From contig CAUHLX010000199.1 of the NCBI GenBank assembly GCA_959606705.1, positions 1-5,527 of the forward strand: a DNA stretch of 5,527 nt, read 5' to 3'. Both the position numbers and the translations under genes were made by a program. This document shows, piece after piece, positions 1 to 5,527 of the stretch. Position 1 is the stretch's first letter, and each line of letters begins with the position of its first letter. The notes beneath the pieces were generated by a model, which saw nothing but the letters and a program-made list of their open reading frames with translations, had not been told where the DNA came from and made no database searches. This DNA comes from an uncultured Bacillota bacterium. Lineage in GTDB: Bacteria > Bacillota > Clostridia > Peptostreptococcales > Anaerovoracaceae.

Positions 1-1077
1 CCCCCGGGCGATCACCTGCCCGCAGAGTTGAGCCACACGCCGTATTTCGGCTTGAAACACCGTTTGGCCTTCCCTTACCAAGTCCGAATCGAAGGCTGCT
101 CCTTCCACTCCTTTCATCCCTAAAAGCCGGTTCAGCTGTTCCGTGGTCTTAGCTGTGTGAGAACCTACCATTACAAGCCCTCCGCCAGGCCCCAACCCCA
201 GTTCACTGGGGTTCAGCAGCCGCTTTTTCTCGATTCCGCCCAGCACGCGCACCAGTGAAGCCGCACAGCGGAACAAAAAGTGCTTTCCTTTGCGCAGCGC
301 TCGGTACAGAGCAATGGCAAACACTTGCAAATCACAGTCGTCCACCGCATTTACAATGACCTTATTAAAACCGGTAACGGATAAAAGCAGCCGTTCCACC
401 TGATCGATATCGATAGCCCGTAACAGTTCCAGGCTGATGCTCACCACATTTTCCCGCCGAAACGCGCCCTTCGTTTTTTCTTCCACATATTCCTTGAGAT
501 CAGAACTGCGGTATCCGAATGTAGGGTCTTCGGCAAATTCCGTGAGGCCCGCTGGTACCAGACGATCATCGTATCGCACGTAATGAACGTCTTTATAGGT
601 ATAGCGTCCTCCTTCTCCGAAGTAGGGGCAGAGGATTTCGCCATCGAAGATTTCTTCCCCGTTCCTCTCCAATTCTGCTTTCAGCGTATCGTTTTCCAGC
701 GGAAAGTGACCCCGTAAAGTAGAATCGCTTCGACTGATGGCCAGAAATTTCCGATCGGTTTCTCGGGCTGCTCGGATGAGATTCCGAGCAATTTCCCGAT
801 GAGTTTCTCTTGACTGTGCAGCTGTCATCCCACGAGAGTTCGTCAAAACATAGAATAATTTTTGTGAGCCGCTCAGCCCCTCCTTCAGGCTTTCCACCCG
901 CCAATCCGTATGGACAAATACTCCGTGAACCGTCTGAACTCCCGTAGGATCGTCATCCAGCACCACGATCTTGTGCGGGTCACTGCGTACTTCCTCCCAC
1001 AGCTTCCGTTCCAGTGCATTCTGATCTGGCTTTCTCAAATCCGAAAGCTCTTTTACTTCCAATTCTTTTTCATTCAT
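1..1077 (-). CDS. Four-carbon acid sugar kinase family protein (DUF1537), C-terminus cut by window edge
   Basis: This is an open frame of 359 codons that runs off the window at base 1 without a stop. It is recognised as a DUF1537/OtnK-type kinase. These cytoplasmic enzymes phosphorylate C4 sugar acids such as threonate, erythronate or 3-oxo-tetronate with ATP. Motifs seen: LDDDPTGVQTVHG (residues 40-52), LTNSRGMT (78-85), SRSDSTLRGHFPLE (115-128), CPYFGEGGRYT (150-160), TFGYRSSDL (186-194), VNAVDDCDL (242-250), FRCAASLVRVLGG (269-281) and GGLVMVGSH (299-307). The first seven belong to the N-terminal substrate domain; the last opens the C-terminal nucleotide-binding domain, whose glycine-rich ATP loops should lie beyond the window. 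Family members are usually roughly 400-480 residues, so perhaps 50-120 are missing. The start is the ATG at 1077, six bases after GGAGG, and it overlaps the end of dctQ by 8 bases, suggesting translational coupling. The family is sure; the exact substrate is not. Confidence -1.
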   Translation of the reverse strand, partial: MNEKELEVKELSDLRKPDQNALERKLWEEVRSDPHKIVVLDDDPTGVQTVHGVFVHTDWRVESLKEGLSGSQKLFYVLTNSRGMTAAQSRETHREIARNLIRAARETDRKFLAISRSDSTLRGHFPLENDTLKAELERNGEEIFDGEILCPYFGEGGRYTYKDVHYVRYDDRLVPAGLTEFAEDPTFGYRSSDLKEYVEEKTKGAFRRENVVSISLELLRAIDIDQVERLLLSVTGFNKVIVNAVDDCDLQVFAIALYRALRKGKHFLFRCAASLVRVLGGIEKKRLLNPSELGLGPGGGLVMVGSHTAKTTEQLNRLLGMKGVEGAAFDSDLVREGQTVFQAEIRRVAQLCGQVIARG

Positions 1078-1576
1078 TCATTTCCTCCAATGTCCCTCTG
1101 TTATAACGAACCAGCATTTCCACCACGTTTCTCAGTTCATAGATTGAGATGATAAAAAAAGAAACCGGTACCGCCGCATATGCCCATACATAAGGAATTC
1201 CCAGGGCGGGCGTAGTCCTGCCCACGCTGTTGACCATCATGCGAATTCCCACATAGACCAGCATAAGTGACGCAATGTAGATCAGTACGCCAGATAGAAC
1301 CGTGAAAAATTCGTTGATCGGCCGAGGCATTTTCTGCTTGAACACCACGATGCTTACATGCCCTCGATCGGCGGAAATGAATGAAACACACAAAAGCCCG
1401 AACCAGATCAGCAGCACCTTAAGAAGCTCCTCCGACCAGGTCAGAGAATCATTGAGAACATACCGATAGAAGACATGAAGCCAGGCGATGACCAGCATGG
1501 CACTTCCTACCGTCGTCAGTACCGCCAGCACTCCTCTTTGCAGTAGGGAGACCGTACGATCGAGAAATTTCAACAT
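1070..1576 (-). CDS. dctQ: TRAP transporter small membrane subunit (DctQ family)
   Basis: This is the small integral membrane protein of a tripartite TRAP transporter. It pairs with DctM to form the membrane complex that receives substrate from DctP. The 168-residue length is normal for the family. Four hydrophobic segments can be seen at about residues 12-34, 50-68, 87-110 and 126-146. The family signature after the first helix is present as FYRYVLNDSLTWSEE (36-50), with the conserved Arg-Tyr, Trp and Glu-Glu. The family motif TPALGIPYVWAYAAVP (122-137) opens the last helix. The start at 1576 is set by AAAGGAGG six bases upstream. The gene follows dctP by 31 bases and overlaps the kinase start by 8 bases. 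The identification is by motif and neighbourhood together, because DctQ proteins diverge strongly in sequence. Confidence -1.
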   Translation of the reverse strand: MLKFLDRTVSLLQRGVLAVLTTVGSAMLVIAWLHVFYRYVLNDSLTWSEELLKVLLIWFGLLCVSFISADRGHVSIVVFKQKMPRPINEFFTVLSGVLIYIASLMLVYVGIRMMVNSVGRTTPALGIPYVWAYAAVPVSFFIISIYELRNVVEMLVRYNRGTLEEMNE

Positions 1577-1607
1577 TTGGTTCCTCCTTTCCTGTTTGCG
1601 GCATCAT

Positions 1608-2699
1608 CTATTCCACACCCTTCCCCACATCTCCCAACACCTGATCGATTCCGTTCAGAAATTGTTCCACATACTCTTGGCCCAATGCGTCTTCCACCGC
1701 CTCGACCACCACACCTTGAGACGCGTTTTTCATTTCGGTTCTCGCAGCTTCACTCAGATCCACAAATTCCATTCCCTTTTCTGTCAGCTTCGCCCGCAGC
1801 AGAGCTTCCCTCTGTTTGTTGCAGAAACGACTGTAGTTCTGAGCGATCATCGCGCCCTTCTGCAGGATCGTCCGATACTCGGCAGGCAGATCGTTCCACC
1901 AGTTCAGATTACAAACCAGCGGAAGAGAATCATAGATGTGTCCGGTCATGATCACATACCGCTGAACCTCAAACATATTTGCGTCCCAAACATTTGCCAG
2001 AGGGTTTTCCTGCCCTTCTACGATATTTTGCGACAACGCCATGTACAGCTCAGAATAGCTCACAGGGGTAGGGTTCGCCCCTAACGCCTGAAAGTCCAGC
2101 ATGTGATTTGCCGCACTCATGGTGCGGATTTTTAAACCCTTCAGGTCGGAAAGCGACTCAATCCTGCGATTGGATGTGGTGACGTGACGAAATCCGTTTT
2201 CCATCCATGCCAGACCCTTCAGGCCCACCTCATCCAGGGTTCCCAGAATACCCTGTCCCACCGTACTATCTAAAACCATCCACGCCTGCTGATAGTTTTC
2301 AAACAGGAACGGAATGTCCAGTACCGAAAACTTTTTCTGATAGGTGGTAATCGGGGCGATGGACGCCGTACACATTTCCAGAGCACCGTCCTGTACCTGC
2401 TGCAGAACCGTATCTTCACTTCCCAGCTGTCCGTTGGTGAATACCTTGACTTGAATCTTGCCGTCCGATTCCCGTTCCACAAATTTTTTCATCTCATACA
2501 TAGCCAGCGATTGTGGAAACGTTCCGGAATTATCCACGCTTACGCGAACGCTGACCTTATCCAGCTGCGACAAGTCATCCGCTGCGACGGCAGCCGCCTT
2601 TCCCGAGGTTTTCCAAAGCGTGGTACACATGCACAGAATCAGGAATACGCTGCCGATGCACAAGCATAGAACCATCAGGGTGGTAACCGTCTTCTTCAT
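1608..2699 (-). CDS. dctP: TRAP transporter solute-binding protein (DctP family)
   Basis: This is the extracytoplasmic receptor that binds the substrate and delivers it to DctQM. It has 363 residues, slightly long for the family because of an N-terminal hydrophobic segment (about 7-28) and an Ala-rich linker (35-40). Family features run in order: NGQLGSEDTVLQQVQDGALEM (split here as NGQLGSED at 89-96 and VQDGALEM at 102-109), LDIPFLFEN (127-135), NGFRHVTTSNRRI (168-180), LKGLKIRTM (186-194), GANPTPVSYSELYMAL (207-222) and VEGQENP (227-233). Arg192 sits at the place of the family's carboxylate-binding arginine, and Arg171 and Asn232 match other usual ligand positions, so the ligand should be a carboxylate. 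The leader has four cysteines (12, 14, 23, 25), but none follows a standard lipobox, so the protein may be anchored by an uncleaved helix or cut near the Ala-rich AVAAD stretch. The start has GGAGG eight bases upstream. The gene is 18 bases after dctM. The ligand cannot be read from sequence alone. Confidence -1.
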   Translation of the reverse strand: MKKTVTTLMVLCLCIGSVFLILCMCTTLWKTSGKAAAVAADDLSQLDKVSVRVSVDNSGTFPQSLAMYEMKKFVERESDGKIQVKVFTNGQLGSEDTVLQQVQDGALEMCTASIAPITTYQKKFSVLDIPFLFENYQQAWMVLDSTVGQGILGTLDEVGLKGLAWMENGFRHVTTSNRRIESLSDLKGLKIRTMSAANHMLDFQALGANPTPVSYSELYMALSQNIVEGQENPLANVWDANMFEVQRYVIMTGHIYDSLPLVCNLNWWNDLPAEYRTILQKGAMIAQNYSRFCNKQREALLRAKLTEKGMEFVDLSEAARTEMKNASQGVVVEAVEDALGQEYVEQFLNGIDQVLGDVGKGVE

Positions 2700-2717
2700 T
2701 TGTCCTTCCTCCCTTCT

Positions 2718-3992
2718 TCAATAGCCCATCATTGTGGGAATTGTGGTGGTGATCGCCGGTACGAAAGTAATCAGTAAAAGAATGGCCAAAGTCACCAGCA
2801 GATAGGGAATCGCCTCCCTCACCGTCTCCTCCACCTTGACACCGGCAATCGGGCTCGTGACAAACAGCGTGATGCCAAACGGCGGCGTGGCCAGTCCAAC
2901 CACCAGGTTAATGCAGATGACCGCGGCAATATGGATCGGATCGATTCCCAGCGCCCAGGCAATCGGGGCGATGATAGGTGCGAGAATGACGATGGACGCG
3001 TAATCATCCATGAAGCATCCGGCAACCAGAAGCACTACGTTGACCAGAATCATAAATCCCCACCAGGGAAGATGGGACAGCGGATCGATCAGCGAATTCA
3101 GCACCTGTTCGTTGGCGATCGCCCAGGCAACCGCACTGCCTGCGCCCGACAAAATCAAAGCCAGACCCGTGGTCGTAGTGGTTTCCTTAAACAGCTGAGG
3201 AATTTCCTTCACGGAAATGCTCTTGTTGACCACGAAAGCTAAAAAAGCGCTATAGAGTACGGCCACGGCAGACGCCTCGGTGATGCTGAAGATCCCGCTG
3301 AAGATTCCTCCCAGAATGATAAGCGGGAGCAGCAGCGCCGGCAGCGCTTTCTTGGTCGCACGAAGGCGTTGATCCCAACCAACCTTTCCGTAGGACGGAT
3401 AATCCCGTTTTACCGAAATGTGGTGAGCTACGGCCATCTGCGCTCCCGCAATTAAAACTGCGGGGATGACGGCGGCCATAAAAAGTCCGGTGATTGAGGT
3501 GTTTCCCACCGCATTGCAGTAGATGATCATCAGTACGCTAGGCGGCATGATCGGTCCCAAAAGGGACGCCGAGGACATGGTTGCTGCCGCAAACGCCGGG
3601 GAATAACCCTCTTTTTTCAACATGGGAATCAGAAACACACCCAGTGATGCCGCCGAAGCCACCGCCAGTCCCACAATGGAACCCATCAACAGGGAAGCGA
3701 CGATCATCACCATTGCCACGGCCCCTTTAAATCGTCCCAGATACGCGTTGATGAATTCCACCAGCGAGTCCAGCAGACCTCCACGGAGCATCAGCTGTCC
3801 CGTCATAACGAAAAACGGTACGGCCAGAAAAGTGAAGCCATTCATTCCTTCGTACATCTTTGTCCCAATTGTAACGATATCAAACCCACTCACCAGCATA
3901 TAAACGCTGCCGGTGATCATCAGATTATAAGCGATCGGCATACCGATCACCATCAATACGGCAAAGCAGACGATCAGGATTGTTAATTCCAT
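2718..3992 (-). CDS. dctM: TRAP transporter large membrane subunit (DctM family)
   Basis: This is the 424-residue, many-helix permease of the TRAP system, which moves the substrate across the cytoplasmic membrane by ion (usually Na+) symport. Family motifs seen are VPFFVMTGQLM (58-68), GPIMPPSVLMIIY (146-158), GIFSITEASAVAVLYS (233-248), CFMDDYASIVILAPIIAP (326-343) followed by LGIDPIH (348-354), and GLATPPFGITLFV (366-378). The length is normal. The start is the ATG at 3992, because a perfect AAGGAGGT lies six bases upstream. The frame stays open up to 4070, but a start there would overlap the aminotransferase by about 50 bases and add a non-family leader of 26 residues. One oddity: the usual SGSSVADAA-type stretch near residue 108 reads VGLAVASAA. 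The gene begins 28 bases after the aminotransferase stop and is followed by dctP at 18 bases. The putative substrate is shared with DctP. Confidence -1.
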   Translation of the reverse strand: MELTILIVCFAVLMVIGMPIAYNLMITGSVYMLVSGFDIVTIGTKMYEGMNGFTFLAVPFFVMTGQLMLRGGLLDSLVEFINAYLGRFKGAVAMVMIVASLLMGSIVGLAVASAASLGVFLIPMLKKEGYSPAFAAATMSSASLLGPIMPPSVLMIIYCNAVGNTSITGLFMAAVIPAVLIAGAQMAVAHHISVKRDYPSYGKVGWDQRLRATKKALPALLLPLIILGGIFSGIFSITEASAVAVLYSAFLAFVVNKSISVKEIPQLFKETTTTTGLALILSGAGSAVAWAIANEQVLNSLIDPLSHLPWWGFMILVNVVLLVAGCFMDDYASIVILAPIIAPIAWALGIDPIHIAAVICINLVVGLATPPFGITLFVTSPIAGVKVEETVREAIPYLLVTLAILLLITFVPAITTTIPTMMGY

Positions 3993-3998
3993 AACCGG

Positions 3999-4006
3999 AC
4001 CTCCTT
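3999..4006 (-). promoter_or_regulatory. Ribosome binding site that fixes the dctM start
   Basis: Read on the minus strand this is AAGGAGGT, a full match to the 16S anti-Shine-Dalgarno complement. It sits six bases before the ATG at 3992. It argues for that start over the in-frame ATG codons farther upstream, which lie inside the end of the aminotransferase gene and extend the open frame to 4070. Confidence -1.
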
Positions 4007-4020
4007 CCTCCTGTCCCTGG

Positions 4021-5379
4021 TCATGCATTCCTTGAAAACAGAGGAGCCATCTCATGAAATACCCGACCATAGGCCTCGACCGCTGTTCGAATATCAGCCT
4101 CCGTCATCACGGTGGAAATGTTCATGGAACCCCTGGGCGCGATAAAAACACCTTCATTTAACAGCATCAGGTGCAGCAGTCTATTGTATCCCTTATATGC
4201 CCCCAAAGAGGATTGGTAATCATAAGGAACCTGCGGAGTGAAATGGATGTGAAGCATGGAACCGGATCGGGCCACGGAGATCGGCAAACCTTCGGCCTCG
4301 ATGACCTGCCGAATTCCTTCTGCCAAAAGCTTGCCTAAGCAATTGATATGTTCCACCGCCTCCCGATCCAAAAGCTTGACCGACTCCGCACCGGCGGCCA
4401 TGCCCACCTTGAACCCATTGAACGTTCCGCTCTGTGCAATGGTATCGTCAAGGCGAGGATCATAGACGCGCATCACGTCTTCCCTGCCGCCGAAAGCTGC
4501 CACGGGGAAGCCGCCCCCGATCCATTTTCCGATGCTCATCAGGTCCGGGATCACTCCGGCCCGCTCCTGCGCGCCGCCATAAGCCACCCTGGAAGATTGA
4601 ATCTCATCAAAGATCAGCAAAACGCCGCAGCCATCGGCCAGCTCCCGCAGACGCTTCAGATATTCCGCGTTCCCTTCAATCGCTCCTGAAGTACCCAGAA
4701 CCGGTTCCACGATGATGGCCGCAATTTGGTCTGCCTTTTCTCTCAGAATGCGCTCCACCGCCCCTGCGTCGTTGTAAGGAGCCACAAATACATCCCGGGA
4801 GGTGCTGGGTGAAATTCCGCGGAACTCGGGCAGTGCCTTCCAGGGATCGGCGGAGTCTCTCTTCTGCGGAATCACGGAGACCGAGTGCTCCACCACATCA
4901 CAGGAACCATGGAAACCGCCTTCCATCTTTATGATGGCCGATTTCCCGGTAAACGCTCTGGCTGCTCGAATGGCAAACAGCACCGCCTCCGTTCCGGAGT
5001 TGCAAAATCGCACTCGCTGAAGGCTGGGGAACCGCTCACAGAGCAGTTGGGCCAGCTCAATCTGTTCAGGAATCGCCGCGCCATAGCAGGTTCCCTGATC
5101 CATGGCCTCGTGCGCCGCTTTCAGCAGACGAGGATGCGCATGTCCATGTATCATAGAAGTGTAGTTATTGAGAAAGTCCACATACCGGTTGGCATCCAGA
5201 TCATACAAGTAAGCGCCGCTGCCCTTTTCAATCGTCAGCGGATATGGTTGAAAAAATACTACGGTTCTGGTTTCACCCCCGGTCATGTATTGTGCCGCCT
5301 TCTCATATTTTTGTTGAGAAGCGAGGGTTCGTTTCACATAGCGCTCCGTGGTCTGTTGATATAATGTTTCGAAATTCAT
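4021..5379 (-). CDS. Class III PLP aminotransferase, glutamate-1-semialdehyde aminomutase-like
   Basis: This is a 452-residue, apparently complete cytoplasmic fold-type I PLP enzyme of the class III aminotransferase family, in the subgroup that resembles glutamate-1-semialdehyde 2,1-aminomutase. Visible signatures are YLYDLDANRYVDF (57-69), GHAHP (79-83), FCNSGTEAV (125-133, phosphate binding), GGFHG (154-158), IVEPVLGTSGAI (223-234), LLIFDEIQSSR (254-264, with Asp258 expected to pair with the pyridine nitrogen), SIGKWIGGGFPVAAFGG (282-298, with Lys285 the expected Schiff-base lysine) and SGTFNGF (317-323). All core PLP residues are present, so it should be active. It is probably not the heme-pathway HemL: the DEV-x-TGFR type motif is replaced by DEIQSSR, and it is the first gene of a transport and catabolism operon. 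It could be a transaminase or an aminomutase for the imported compound. AGAGGAG lies seven bases before the start. The family is sure; the substrate is unknown. Confidence -1.
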   Translation of the reverse strand: MNFETLYQQTTERYVKRTLASQQKYEKAAQYMTGGETRTVVFFQPYPLTIEKGSGAYLYDLDANRYVDFLNNYTSMIHGHAHPRLLKAAHEAMDQGTCYGAAIPEQIELAQLLCERFPSLQRVRFCNSGTEAVLFAIRAARAFTGKSAIIKMEGGFHGSCDVVEHSVSVIPQKRDSADPWKALPEFRGISPSTSRDVFVAPYNDAGAVERILREKADQIAAIIVEPVLGTSGAIEGNAEYLKRLRELADGCGVLLIFDEIQSSRVAYGGAQERAGVIPDLMSIGKWIGGGFPVAAFGGREDVMRVYDPRLDDTIAQSGTFNGFKVGMAAGAESVKLLDREAVEHINCLGKLLAEGIRQVIEAEGLPISVARSGSMLHIHFTPQVPYDYQSSLGAYKGYNRLLHLMLLNEGVFIAPRGSMNISTVMTEADIRTAVEAYGRVFHEMAPLFSRNA

Positions 5380-5386
5380 CTCGATG

Positions 5387-5393
5387 CTCCTCT
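5387..5393 (-). promoter_or_regulatory. Ribosome binding site of the aminotransferase gene
   Basis: The minus strand reads AGAGGAG seven bases before the ATG at 5379. This supports that codon as the start. The encoded N-terminus (MNFETLYQQ) is also a normal length before the first family motifs. Confidence -1.
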
Positions 5394-5433
5394 CTGACCG
5401 ATTTCATTCTGCTGAAAAAAGACAATGGGAAAT

Positions 5434-5447
5434 ACTCTTGCGAGAGT
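5434..5447 (-). repeat. Short inverted repeat in the predicted leader, possible operator
   Basis: The minus strand reads ACTCT-CGCA-AGAGT, a perfect 5-bp inverted repeat around a 4-base loop. It lies roughly 20-30 bases downstream of the predicted transcription start and well ahead of the ribosome site. It could be a roadblock-type operator or a weak RNA hairpin. There is no U-run directly after it, so it is not a normal terminator. A repeat this short can arise by chance. Confidence -1.
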
Positions 5448-5471
5448 CCATTATATTATCATTTCATTTAT

Positions 5472-5500
5472 AATATAGACTTTTCTCAATTAATTGACAA
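5472..5500 (-). promoter_or_regulatory. Predicted sigma70/sigmaA promoter for the operon
   Basis: On the minus strand, TTGTCA (5500-5495) and TATATT (5477-5472) are separated by exactly 17 bases. Each box differs from consensus at one position. Transcription would begin near 5465, giving a leader of about 86 bases before the aminotransferase start. It is the best promoter match in the only non-coding stretch of the window, and the gaps between later genes are too small for comparable promoters. Confidence -1.
5486..5497. promoter_or_regulatory. Palindrome overlapping the -35 box, candidate operator
   Basis: TCAATTAATTGA is a perfect 12-base palindrome. Extended to 18 bases (5483-5500) it reads TTGTCAATTAATTGAGAA on the minus strand, with only one mismatched pair between the arms. 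It covers half of the -35 box and part of the spacer, where a bound dimeric repressor would block RNA polymerase. The TTGT-type arm resembles sites of some GntR-family regulators, but that assignment is a guess. AT-rich DNA gives palindromes by chance more often than mixed DNA. Confidence -1.
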
Positions 5501-5527
5501 TTTAAAATACATAGTTATATGATCTAT

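Noticed and set aside
593..904. Minus-strand open frame of 103 codons
   Set aside because: It lies inside the kinase gene in a different frame. The kinase frame carries the DUF1537 motifs over the same bases.
1577..1607. Possible terminator or promoter between dctP and dctQ
   Set aside because: The 31-base gap holds only the ribosome site for dctQ. I see no stem with a U-run and no promoter boxes.
1488..2084. Plus-strand open frame of 198 codons
   Set aside because: It lies antisense to dctP and the start of dctQ, resembles no protein family I know, and has no convincing ribosome site. It is a shadow of the real genes.
3993..4070. Longer DctM N-terminus from the upstream in-frame ATG
   Set aside because: It would overlap the aminotransferase by about 50 bases, and the extra residues are not family-like, while a perfect Shine-Dalgarno sits just before the ATG at 3992.
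4885..5364. Plus-strand open frame of 159 codons
   Set aside because: It is fully antisense to the aminotransferase, whose motifs are clear. The composition is that of a reverse-frame shadow.
5450..5455. Perfect TATAAT on the minus strand as an alternative -10 box
   Set aside because: No -35-like hexamer lies 16-18 bases upstream and there is no TGn extension, so the promoter at 5472-5500 is the better match.

Overview
The window holds a single run of five genes, all on the minus strand and so read from high to low coordinates. In transcription order they are: a class III (glutamate-1-semialdehyde aminomutase-like) PLP aminotransferase; the three parts of a TRAP transporter (large membrane subunit DctM, solute-binding protein DctP, small membrane subunit DctQ); and a DUF1537-family four-carbon acid sugar kinase whose C-terminal part lies beyond position 1. 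The gaps are 28, 18 and 31 bases, followed by an 8-base overlap, and each gene has a strong Shine-Dalgarno site. This is the layout of one operon.

The remaining sequence (5380-5527) is an AT-rich upstream region. It carries a good sigma70/sigmaA-type promoter (TTGTCA, 17-base spacer, TATATT). A 12-base perfect palindrome overlaps the -35 box, and a 5-bp inverted repeat lies in the predicted leader. Either could be a regulator site. No regulator gene, RNA gene, mobile element, CRISPR array or terminator is visible. The end of the operon lies outside the window.

The organism is a bacterium. Near-perfect AAGGAGG ribosome sites at every gene, moderate GC in the genes and an AT-rich promoter suggest a Bacillota (Clostridia-like) host, but this is only an inference; no marker gene is present to settle it.

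How the genes may work together: DctP should capture a small carboxylate outside the membrane, and DctQM should import it using an ion gradient. The aminotransferase and the kinase are the only enzymes visible, so the substrate is probably a small amino- or hydroxy-acid that is transaminated (or has its amino group moved) and then phosphorylated on a hydroxyl before cleavage or oxidation by enzymes encoded elsewhere. Each family is well known. The combination of this aminotransferase with a TRAP system and a DUF1537 kinase is the part that may mark an uncharacterised catabolic route.
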